This document shows positions 1-5,101 of a DNA stretch of 5,201 nucleotides, piece by piece. This DNA comes from an uncultured Actinomycetes bacterium (GTDB taxonomy: Bacteria; Actinomycetota; Actinomycetes; S36-B12). A model generated the notes under the pieces. The model was given only the letters and a program-made list of their open reading frames with translations. It was not told where the DNA came from and searched no databases. Numbering within the stretch: position 1 is the stretch's first letter; each line of letters begins with the position of its first letter. The stretch is taken from NCBI GenBank assembly GCA_937876275.1, contig CALFIA010000262.1, positions 1-5,201 on the forward strand, in the 5' to 3' direction. The position numbers and the translations under genes are program-made.

Positions 1-299
1 TGCTCTTCCACCTCCTGCTCACTATCGCCGCAGGTCACGGTCATCACGGCTCTTTCCTGCCCGATGCCCCGATGCTTGTCAGCCATCTGATCGCCGCCGC
101 TGCAGTGGCGGTTGTGCTGACCCATGGTGATGCGCTGATCCATCGCTGGATCGCCTTCTGGCGGGCACTGGCCATGGAGCTCGGCTGGAACAATGCGCCC
201 CTGGCCAGCGCCAGCACACCTGTCTTCATCGAGCCGACTCTCGTCGAGTCCTCTGATCTTGCACACATCATTGCCCGTCGAGGGCCTCCTTCCTCCTGA
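1..299 (+). CDS. C-terminal part of a His-rich integral membrane protein (5' end outside window)
   Basis: The frame is open from the left edge (first full codon at 3) to TGA at 297-299 and gives 98 residues. It starts in a hydrophobic run (LFHLLLTIAAG), has a His cluster (GHGHHG), then a second hydrophobic segment (SHLIAAAAVAVVL) followed by HGDALIHRWIAFW and a polar tail of about 45 residues. This looks like the last two membrane helices of a small membrane protein with a His-containing loop. I do not recognise a named family. Uncharacterised His-rich membrane proteins of this general layout occur beside ycnI/copC genes in other actinobacteria, so a role in copper handling is plausible from context, but that is inference. 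A methionine at 72 could be mistaken for the start; the open frame and hydrophobic sequence upstream of it argue that the gene begins before the window. It ends 88 nt before ycnI, on the same strand. Confidence 0.6.
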   Translation, partial: LFHLLLTIAAGHGHHGSFLPDAPMLVSHLIAAAAVAVVLTHGDALIHRWIAFWRALAMELGWNNAPLASASTPVFIEPTLVESSDLAHIIARRGPPSS

Positions 300-311
300 T
301 GTCAACGGTCG

Positions 312-328
312 CTGCGCACCTGGCGCAG
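312..328 (+). repeat. Perfect 6-bp inverted repeat, possible stem-loop
   Basis: CTGCGC and GCGCAG are separated by 5 nt in the gap between the membrane-protein gene and ycnI. No T-run follows, so it is not a standard intrinsic terminator. It could be a weak terminator, a leader hairpin or an operator; the sequence alone does not decide. Confidence 0.35.
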
Positions 329-341
329 TCGGCCTTCTCTC

Positions 342-356
342 GCGTGCTCGGCACGC
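342..356 (+). repeat. Perfect 6-bp inverted repeat, possible stem-loop
   Basis: GCGTGC and GCACGC flank a 3-nt loop (TCG), 14 nt after the preceding inverted repeat and about 20 nt before the ycnI ribosome-binding site. Two GC-rich perfect hairpins in an 88-nt gap may form a structured leader for the copper operon. They do not resemble the G-tract-containing CsoR operators I know from actinobacteria. Confidence 0.35.
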
Positions 357-375
357 ATTCACATTCAGACATTCA
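356..375 (+). repeat. Three copies of CATTCA directly upstream of the ycnI RBS
   Basis: CATTCA occurs at 356-361, 362-367 and 370-375: two abutting copies, then a third after a 2-nt spacer. The array ends at the first base of the AAGGAG ribosome-binding site. It could be a regulator-binding array, or chance low complexity in a leader. Confidence 0.3.
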
Positions 376-380
376 AGGAG
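375..380 (+). promoter_or_regulatory. Ribosome-binding site of ycnI
   Basis: AAGGAG lies 7 nt before ATG at 388. This strong Shine-Dalgarno, and the classic signal peptide that begins at 388, fix the ycnI start. The same frame is open upstream to 193, but that stretch overlaps the preceding gene and lacks protein-like composition. Confidence 0.8.
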
Positions 381-387
381 TTTCTCA

Positions 388-1140
388 ATGAACGTTCGCA
401 TTTCCCGTGCTCAGGCGGTTATTGCCGCAGGGGCATTCGCTACCACGTCGGTGATCGCCGTCGTCGGCGCTTCTTCAGCCAGCGCTCATATGGGCATTGA
501 GCTTCGCGGCTCGACTCCCACTGCGGGCAGCAGCACCACCTTGATGTTCCGTCCGGGCCACGGATGCGATGGCGACGCCACTAACGCGCTCAGCGTCGAG
601 ATTCCTGCAGGCGTGACTGGCGCCAAGGCCCAGCAGAAGGCCGGCTGGAAAATCAGCACCAGCAATGACGGAAAGACCATCACCTGGTCGGGCGGAGCCC
701 TTCCCGATGATCAGTTCGATGAGTTCGGCCTACGTGTTACCTGGCCGAAGGCCGCAGCCGGATCTGCCCCGCAGAAGTACTACTTCAAGTCAGTGCAGAC
801 TTGCAATGCAGAACTGAAGGTTGCCACCAAGGGTTCGAGCGCGACCATCACCGGCTTCCTTCCCGCCTACGCGGGCCAGAAGGCGACCCTGTTCGTCGGT
901 GACACCCAGTTGACCGCCCACGACGTCACCATCGGTTCCGACGGCAAGTTCAGCGTCGCGACTAAGGCAGCAAAGGTGCCCGTCGATTCCGAGGTCTTCG
1001 CGAAGGTCAACGGGCGCCTCGTCGGCACCTCGAAGGCGGGCACTGACATGTGGATCGAACTGCCCGTGGCCGGATCCACGGTGACGCTCGCCATGCCGGC
1101 ACCCTCGGTGACCGTGGTCGCTCCGGCGGCAGCGAACTGA
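388..1140 (+). CDS. ycnI: YcnI-family (DUF1775) exported copper-binding protein with an inserted domain
   Basis: 250 residues. A Sec signal peptide (1-33, ending ASSASA) precedes His34, expected at or next to the mature N terminus. YcnI proteins bind Cu(II) on the outer face of the membrane through an N-terminal His plus conserved acidic and Trp residues, and are thought to act as copper chaperones. Family motifs are clear: PGHGCDG (56-62), VEIPAGVT (70-77), AGWKI (85-89), LPDDQFDEFGL (105-115) and KYYFKSVQTC (130-139). Cys60 and Cys139 are the likely conserved disulfide. The family's C-terminal W-x-E-x-P motif appears as WIELP at 222-226, followed by PAPSVTVV. Unusually, about 80 residues (140-221) separate QTC from WIELP, where typical members have only a short link; this stretch looks like a small beta-rich Ig-like domain. 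No C-terminal membrane anchor is visible, although many relatives have one. The stop overlaps the start of the next gene (TGATG), so translation is probably coupled. Family assignment is firm; the nature of the insert is inference. Confidence 0.93.
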   Translation: MNVRISRAQAVIAAGAFATTSVIAVVGASSASAHMGIELRGSTPTAGSSTTLMFRPGHGCDGDATNALSVEIPAGVTGAKAQQKAGWKISTSNDGKTITWSGGALPDDQFDEFGLRVTWPKAAAGSAPQKYYFKSVQTCNAELKVATKGSSATITGFLPAYAGQKATLFVGDTQLTAHDVTIGSDGKFSVATKAAKVPVDSEVFAKVNGRLVGTSKAGTDMWIELPVAGSTVTLAMPAPSVTVVAPAAAN

Positions 1141-1790
1141 TGCGCAAAGCCCTCGTGGCTCCGGTGCTGGGCTCACTTCTCCTGCTGGTGAGCCCAGCAC
1201 CTGCGTATGCCCATGCCGATCTCATTCGCAGCACTCCGTCGAACGGAAGTGTCGTCGCAAAGGCACCTTCCACACTTCGCATCACGTTCAGTGAAGCGGT
1301 GACTCTCGATGACTCGAGCATCCTCGATGCTTCAGGCACGGTCGAGCCTTCGCGTGGAGCCATCAACGGAGCAGTGCTCACACTGACTCCCGCATCACCA
1401 CTTCGCCCGGGCGTCAAGACAGCGACATTCACTGTCACCTCCGATGATGGCCATCAGATCGATAGTGCGATCGCATTCGTCATCGGCAAGCCAACTTCCG
1501 CCGGCACACCGCAGACGGTCGTGACGAGCCCGTCGGTGGCGACTCGTCTTAGCGGATCTCATCCAGGCGCCTTGACCGCGACCTTCGCGAGCAAGGCGGC
1601 CTCCGGCGAAGTGGTCTGGACCTCACCGAGCATGACTGGATCACTGACGTGGCCTGTTCATGCGAAGGGGAAGTCCTCTCAGGCAACCGGAGTGCTGCCC
1701 TTCGCCGGCTCGTGGACCATGAAGGCTACCTTGATCAGCACCAAGGGCGCGTTAGTCATCACAACCGGCACTGCGACACTTACCCCATGA
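1140..1790 (+). CDS. copC: CopC-like exported copper-binding protein with C-terminal extension (soluble paralogue)
   Basis: 216 residues. ATG at 1140 overlaps the ycnI stop (TGATG). In-frame codons upstream to 1050 lie within ycnI and give no signal peptide. Signal peptide 1-24 (MRKALVAP..., ending APAYA) leaves His25 as mature residue 1. The CopC fold follows: HADLIRSTPSNGSVV, then TLRITFSEAV (45-54), and the DDGH motif at 102-105. His25, Asp103 and His105 (mature 1, 79, 81) match the Cu(II) ligand set of CopC proteins, in which a mature N-terminal His combines with a D-x-H motif. Residues from about 119 to 216 form a second region with EVVWTSPSMTG (157-167) and GVLPFAGSWTM (184-194); the AG-x-W pattern recalls FixH/YtkA-type beta domains, a tentative comparison. 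There is no membrane segment, so the product should be secreted or loosely held. The spacer before the ATG has only a weak Shine-Dalgarno, consistent with coupling to ycnI. Copper-binding assignment is good; the C-terminal domain's role is unknown. Confidence 0.9.
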   Translation: MRKALVAPVLGSLLLLVSPAPAYAHADLIRSTPSNGSVVAKAPSTLRITFSEAVTLDDSSILDASGTVEPSRGAINGAVLTLTPASPLRPGVKTATFTVTSDDGHQIDSAIAFVIGKPTSAGTPQTVVTSPSVATRLSGSHPGALTATFASKAASGEVVWTSPSMTGSLTWPVHAKGKSSQATGVLPFAGSWTMKATLISTKGALVITTGTATLTP

Positions 1791-1804
1791 ACTCGAGCCG
1801 AACT

Positions 1805-1808
1805 GGAG
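1805..1808 (+). promoter_or_regulatory. Ribosome-binding site deciding the start of the second copC
   Basis: GGAG sits 5 nt before ATG at 1814. A competing in-frame ATG at 1787 overlaps the previous stop (ATGA) but has no Shine-Dalgarno (ACACTTACCCC precedes it) and would add nine polar residues before the signal peptide. 1814 is therefore preferred. Confidence 0.6.
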
Positions 1809-1813
1809 CAGCA

Positions 1814-2395
1814 ATGAACTCGCGCAGCATCAAGCGAGCTTTCGCAATCGTCGCGATCTCGACCGCACTGTGGTCCGTGGGTGCGACCTCGGCTTCGGCG
1901 CACTCCGGACTCGAGACCTCGAACCCGGCCGATGGTGCAGTCATCAGCGAGGCGCCTGCGTCGATCACCTTGACCTTTGACGAAGAGCTTCTCGCCGATG
2001 CTGACTCGATCTCGCTCAATGCCGCTGATGGCACGAATGTGGTCAGCGCGAAGGTGCAGCCCACGGGCAACACCGTCGAACTCCCCTGGCCGGCAGATCT
2101 TCCAGCAGGCGACTATCAAGCGGCCTACCGCGTGGTGTCTGCTGACGGGCACCCGGTCACCGGCGCGATCAGTTTCACGTACGCACCGGCTGATGCCGCG
2201 GCATCTGCTGCACCCGCGAGCGCGGCTGCAAGCCCAGCTGCCTCATCGCAGCCCAGTGGGGCTGCCGCCACGACTTCCGAAAATGCAGAACCCGAGTCCA
2301 CGGGAGGTAACCCGTGGCTCGGGCTCGGCATCGGAGTCGTCATCGGACTCGTGCTGGTCGTGCTGTTCGCCGCGATGCGGCGCAAGCGTGCGTAA
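1814..2395 (+). CDS. copC: CopC-like copper-binding protein with C-terminal membrane anchor
   Basis: 193 residues from ATG 1814. Signal peptide 1-29 (RRSIK-type basic start SRSIKRA, ending ATSASA) leaves His30 at the mature N terminus. The CopC domain spans about 30-123: AHSGLETSNPADGAV, SITLTFDEEL (50-59), LPAGDY (96-101) and SADGHPVTGAISF (109-121). His30, Asp111 and His113 (mature 1, 82, 84) fit the CopC Cu(II) site. Residues 124-165 form an Ala/Ser/Pro/Thr-rich flexible linker. Residues about 168-187 are a hydrophobic helix ending in a basic RRKR tail, a normal stop-transfer anchor. This is the YobA/CopC-with-anchor layout common in Gram-positive bacteria, where the cupredoxin-like domain is tethered to the outer membrane face. 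It is the last gene of the copper cluster; its stop is 3 nt from the convergent peroxiredoxin stop. An ATGA start at 1787 (202 residues) is the alternative. CopC proteins usually deliver copper to CopD, which is not seen here. Confidence 0.9.
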   Translation: MNSRSIKRAFAIVAISTALWSVGATSASAHSGLETSNPADGAVISEAPASITLTFDEELLADADSISLNAADGTNVVSAKVQPTGNTVELPWPADLPAGDYQAAYRVVSADGHPVTGAISFTYAPADAAASAAPASAAASPAASSQPSGAAATTSENAEPESTGGNPWLGLGIGVVIGLVLVVLFAAMRRKRA

Positions 2396-2398
2396 GGA

Positions 2399-2890
2399 CT
2401 AGCCCTTGAGCGAGGTCAGCACGCAATCTGCGGTGCTGGCCTCGATCTTGAAGCCACCCTCTTCGGGCATGAATGCGGTGACGACGCCGTCTTCGATCAC
2501 CATGGCGTAGCGCTGCGAGCGAATGCCGAGACCGGCGCCGCTGGCGTCAACCTCCATGCCGATGGCCTTGGCGAAGTCAGCCGCGGGATCAGCGACCATG
2601 AGGATCGAGTCACCGACGCCCTGCACGGTGCCCCAGGCATCCATAACGAAGGCGTCATTGACGCCCATGCACACGATGGAGTCGACGCCGGCAGCCGAGA
2701 TGTCAGCAGCCTGGGCAACGAAGCCGGGGAGATGCTGCTTGTGGCAGCCGGGGGTGAATGCGCCGGGAACGGCGAAGAGAACTACGCGGCCGGAACCGAG
2801 AACCTCGGTGCTCGGGATGACGGCCTGTGCGCCATCACGAATGACTCGGACGTCAACCTCAGGAATGCGATCGCCAACTGCGATGGTCAT
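2399..2890 (-). CDS. Peroxiredoxin, Prx5/type II (AhpC-TSA/redoxin family)
   Basis: 163 residues, the usual length for the bacterial Prx5/PrxII group. These cytoplasmic thiol peroxidases reduce H2O2 and alkyl hydroperoxides, generally with glutaredoxin or thioredoxin as electron donor. The active-site motif PGAFTPGCHKQHLPGF (42-57) carries Thr46 and the peroxidatic Cys49; Arg127 in IRSQRY (123-128) completes the catalytic triad. VNDAFVMDAW (77-86) is also a family signature. Cys74, 25 residues after Cys49, sits where plant type II peroxiredoxins have their second Cys, so an intramolecular disulfide is possible. A third Cys (156) lies in the last helix. ATG at 2890 has GGAG 5 nt upstream. The gene converges on the second copC and is separated by a hairpin and about 100 nt from the sulfur operon upstream, so it probably has its own promoter. 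Proximity to copper genes fits oxidative-stress defence, but may be coincidental. Confidence 0.95.
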   Translation of the reverse strand: MTIAVGDRIPEVDVRVIRDGAQAVIPSTEVLGSGRVVLFAVPGAFTPGCHKQHLPGFVAQAADISAAGVDSIVCMGVNDAFVMDAWGTVQGVGDSILMVADPAADFAKAIGMEVDASGAGLGIRSQRYAMVIEDGVVTAFMPEEGGFKIEASTADCVLTSLKG

Positions 2891-2895
2891 GTGTA

Positions 2896-2899
2896 CTCC
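2896..2899 (-). promoter_or_regulatory. Ribosome-binding site of the peroxiredoxin gene
   Basis: On the minus strand GGAG lies 5 nt before the ATG at 2890. It overlaps an 11-bp inverted repeat, CCAA-ATA-TTGG (2898-2908), the only AT-rich spot in this short upstream region. Further upstream GATAAA (minus strand, near 2926-2931) could serve as a -10 element, but no convincing -35 accompanies it. Confidence 0.6.
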
Positions 2900-2942
2900 A
2901 AATATTGGGGGTGAGGTGCCCGACTTTATCGACCCTCCCCCA

Positions 2943-2990
2943 GGCCCGCATCAGCGGCTCAGCGGCTGCCTTCGGCTGTGCTGATGGGCC
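2943..2990 (-). terminator. Hairpin immediately after the sulfurtransferase stop, probable terminator
   Basis: Arms GGCCCGCATCAGC (2943-2955) and GCTGATGGGCC (2980-2990) pair over 11 bp with a 2-nt bulge and a 24-nt loop. It starts at the base after the sulfurtransferase TGA (2991-2993). No T-run follows on the minus strand (TGGGGGAGGG instead), so it is a U-less stem of the kind reported in actinobacteria rather than a canonical intrinsic terminator. It separates the sulfur operon from the peroxiredoxin gene. Confidence 0.5.
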
Positions 2991-3851
2991 TCAGCGAGTA
3001 CCTTCGGCTGAACCCGGCTCATCCCCGATCGCCACCGGAACCCCGACCAGGGAGCCATATTCCGTCCAGGATCCGTCGTAGTTGCGCACATCGGACCAGC
3101 CGAGCAATTCGTGAAGCACGAACCAGGTGTACGCGGAGCGCTCGCCGATACGGCAGTAGGCCACGGTCACACGATCAGGCGTAATGCCGGCCTCGGCATA
3201 GATTTGCTCAAGCTCATCGTTGTCCTTGAAGGTGCCGTCGTTGTTGGCCGCTAGATTCCAGGGCACGTTGATGGCAGTCGGAATGTGACCCGGCCGATAC
3301 GACTGCTCCTGCGGGAGATGCGAGGGCGCAAGCATGGCGCCCGAGTACTCATCGGGTGAACGCACATCAATGAGCTGCAGGCTGCCCAGGCCCGCGATGA
3401 TGTCGTCGCGGCGGGCGCGATGGCTGGAATCCTCCGTCGGGACTGGGTACTCGGTGCGCTCGCGCACCGGTGCGTCCTTGACAAGTTCGCGGCCGTCGAG
3501 TTCCCACTTCTTGCGCCCGCCGTCGAGAAGCTTCACGTCTTGGTGGCCGTACATAGTGAAGTACCAGAGCGAGTAGGCGGCGAACCAGTTGTTGTTCGCG
3601 GCGTAGAGCACCACGGTGGACTCCGGCTTCACGCCGAGTGTCGACATCAACTCGGCGAACTGCGCCGGGCTGATCACATCGCGGCGAACGGGATCCTGGA
3701 GATCGCGGCGCCAGTCGAGGCTCACGGCACCCTTGATGTGGCCCTCGAAATACATACTGATGTCTTCGTCGGCCTCGATCAGGACGACGTTCGGATCATC
3801 GAGGTGCTCGGCTACCCAGGCTGTACTGACCAGCACGTCAGAGCGAGCCAT
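2991..3851 (-). CDS. sseA: Thiosulfate sulfurtransferase (tandem rhodanese, CysA2/SseA type)
   Basis: 286 residues, standard for two-domain rhodaneses. The enzyme moves a sulfane sulfur from thiosulfate (or a related donor) to a thiophilic acceptor via a Cys persulfide. The inactive N-terminal rhodanese domain covers about 5-125, with GHIKGAVSLDWRRDLQDPV (37-55), NNNWFAAYSLWYF (86-98) and KLLDGGRKKWELDGR (107-121). The catalytic domain covers about 145-275, with LIDVRSPDEYSG (160-171), RPGHIPTAINVPW (186-198) and the active-site loop CRIGERS, with Cys233 catalytic. NYDGSWTEYGSLVG (257-270) closes the domain. The sequence closely resembles what I recall of mycobacterial CysA2/CysA3. ATG at 3851 begins 3 nt after the cysO-like stop, with only a weak GGCGG upstream, so translation is probably coupled. 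Its position behind a CysO-type carrier suggests it supplies persulfide sulfur for carrier thiocarboxylation; that is inference, and mycobacterial homologues usually neighbour sseC instead. Confidence 0.95.
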   Translation of the reverse strand: MARSDVLVSTAWVAEHLDDPNVVLIEADEDISMYFEGHIKGAVSLDWRRDLQDPVRRDVISPAQFAELMSTLGVKPESTVVLYAANNNWFAAYSLWYFTMYGHQDVKLLDGGRKKWELDGRELVKDAPVRERTEYPVPTEDSSHRARRDDIIAGLGSLQLIDVRSPDEYSGAMLAPSHLPQEQSYRPGHIPTAINVPWNLAANNDGTFKDNDELEQIYAEAGITPDRVTVAYCRIGERSAYTWFVLHELLGWSDVRNYDGSWTEYGSLVGVPVAIGDEPGSAEGTR

Positions 3852-3854
3852 GAC

Positions 3855-4130
3855 TCAGCCGCCGGCGACTGCGGGAATGATCGAGATATTCGCACCGTCG
3901 GCAATCGGAGTCGCAAGGCCGTCAAGGAAGCGAACATCGTCGTCATTGACGTACACGTTGACGAAGCGACGCAGGGCACCGTTCTCGTCAAGAACTCGAG
4001 CCGCGATACCCGCGTACTGCGCATCGAGACTGTCGAGGACATCCTGAAGCGTTGCACCTTCGGCAGTGACCTCAGCGGCTCCGCCGGTGTAGGTGCGAAG
4101 GATGGTGGGGATACGGACTGATGCGCTCAT
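3855..4130 (-). CDS. cysO: CysO-like MoaD/ThiS-family sulfur carrier protein
   Basis: 91 residues with a beta-grasp, ubiquitin-like fold and the diagnostic C-terminal Gly-Gly (ending PAVAGG). Carriers of this family are adenylated at the terminal Gly by a MoeB/MoeZ-type enzyme and converted to a thiocarboxylate that serves as sulfide donor. Motifs typical of actinobacterial CysO are visible: RIPTILRTYTGG (6-17), RRFVNVYVNDDDVRFLDGL (54-72) and the terminal AVAGG. In Mycobacterium tuberculosis, CysO works with CysM and the hydrolase Mec to make cysteine from O-phosphoserine. Here the neighbours are a threonine-synthase-like gene upstream, with a 4-nt ATGA overlap, and a rhodanese 3 nt downstream; neither cysM nor mec is present. 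AAGG (4138-4141) lies 7 nt before the ATG, inside the end of thrC. A MoaD role in molybdopterin synthesis is less likely given the closer resemblance to CysO. The partner enzyme is uncertain. Confidence 0.9.
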   Translation of the reverse strand: MSASVRIPTILRTYTGGAAEVTAEGATLQDVLDSLDAQYAGIAARVLDENGALRRFVNVYVNDDDVRFLDGLATPIADGANISIIPAVAGG

Positions 4131-5101
4131 GACACGACCTTGGAGTATTCGGCCTCGAACTCGTCGTATGACGGGCTGATGACCATGGTGGGCTTGGAGG
4201 TTGCCTCAACAGCGTCGAGGGTCTTGAGACCATCACCGGTGTTGAGAAGAACTGTCTCTGCGGCGGGATCGATGCGACCCTCGCGCAGGAGCTTTCGGTA
4301 CGTCGCGACCACGACGCCGCCCGCGGTCTCGGCGAAGATGCCTTCAGTACGCGCGAGCAGCTTGATGCCCTCGACCACCTCGGCGTCGCTGACATCACCA
4401 ATGGCGCCATTGGTGCGGCGCACGACATCGAGTGCGTACGGACCGTCAGCCGGATTACCGATCGCGAGCGACTTGGCGATGGTGTCGGGCTTGACCGGGC
4501 GAATGTCCAGGCTCTTCTCACCAAAGGCGGTCGCAACTGGGCTGCAACCGAGCGCTTGTGCACCAGAAATCCGGACGTGATCAGCCTTGTCGACGAGACC
4601 AACCTTTTGGAGTTCTTCGAAACCCTTTTTGATCTTGGTCAACTGCGAACCAGAAGCAATCGGCACGACGACGTGGTCAGGAACCTGCCAGCCAAGTTGT
4701 TCGGCGGTCTCAAAGGCCAAGGTCTTACTGCCTTCGGCGTAATAGGCGCGGACATTGACGTTGACGAAGGCCCACGTTGGGTGCTCGCTCGTGAGTTCAG
4801 CGCAGAGACGGTTGACGTCGTCGTAGGTGCCGTCAACGGCGACCACCGTTCCGCCGTAGACCGCAGTCATCATGATCTTGGCGGCTTCCAAGTTCGACGG
4901 GATGAGCACGATGGATTCCATGCCTGCTCGTGCGGCATGCGCTGCGACGGAGTTGGCCAGGTTTCCCGTTGAGGCACAAGCAGCCACGGTGTAGCCAAGT
5001 TCTCGTGCTCGGGTGAGGGCAACAGAGACCACGCGGTCTTTGAACGAGTTCGTCGGGTTGAGCGTGTCGTTCTTGATCCACACCTCGCCGAGGCCGAGTT
5101 C
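4127..5101 (-). CDS. thrC: Threonine synthase (fold-type II PLP enzyme), 5'-truncated at an abnormal junction
   Basis: About 325 recognisable residues, from GELGLGEV-like sequence at 5101 to TGA at 4127-4129. Threonine synthase converts O-phospho-L-homoserine to L-threonine using PLP. SFKDR carries the Schiff-base Lys (codon 5039-5041). CASTGNLANS is the substrate/cofactor loop, ASGSQLT fits the phosphate-binding region, and NTGDGLKTLDAV near the C terminus is a threonine-synthase hallmark. This is the long form of the enzyme (about 420 residues in actinobacteria), normally with an N-terminal Cys-rich zinc-binding region and a conserved segment such as GFTPL before ELGLGEVW. Those ~95-100 residues are absent. 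The frame stays open to the right window edge, and a GTG at 5141-5143 could be called as start, but residues upstream of Glu(5101) are antisense to a different gene and do not resemble ThrC. It overlaps the cysO-like start by 4 nt (ATGA). Actinobacteria often have a second thrC for the main pathway, so this copy's substrate is not certain. Confidence 0.88.
   Translation of the reverse strand, partial: ELGLGEVWIKNDTLNPTNSFKDRVVSVALTRARELGYTVAACASTGNLANSVAAHAARAGMESIVLIPSNLEAAKIMMTAVYGGTVVAVDGTYDDVNRLCAELTSEHPTWAFVNVNVRAYYAEGSKTLAFETAEQLGWQVPDHVVVPIASGSQLTKIKKGFEELQKVGLVDKADHVRISGAQALGCSPVATAFGEKSLDIRPVKPDTIAKSLAIGNPADGPYALDVVRRTNGAIGDVSDAEVVEGIKLLARTEGIFAETAGGVVVATYRKLLREGRIDPAAETVLLNTGDGLKTLDAVEATSKPTMVISPSYDEFEAEYSKVVS

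Noticed and set aside
193..387. N-terminal extension of ycnI to 193
   Set aside because: It overlaps the upstream membrane-protein frame, has no ribosome-binding site and would bury the signal peptide; AAGGAG before 388 is decisive.
790..1438. Minus-strand open frames opposite ycnI and the first copC
   Set aside because: Arg/Gly/Ser-rich translations without motifs, fully covered by confident plus-strand genes.
1787..1813. ATGA-coupled start for the second copC
   Set aside because: No Shine-Dalgarno precedes 1787, whereas GGAG is well placed for 1814 and the shorter form begins directly with a basic signal-peptide n-region. It remains possible.
2898..2908. Inverted repeat CCAA-ATA-TTGG as an operator for the peroxiredoxin gene
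   Set aside because: Only 4-bp arms and it overlaps the Shine-Dalgarno; too short to call a regulator site without comparative data.
3420..4121. Long plus-strand open frame opposite the sulfurtransferase and cysO-like genes
   Set aside because: It spans two well-recognised minus-strand genes and its translation resembles no family; a GC-rich antisense shadow.
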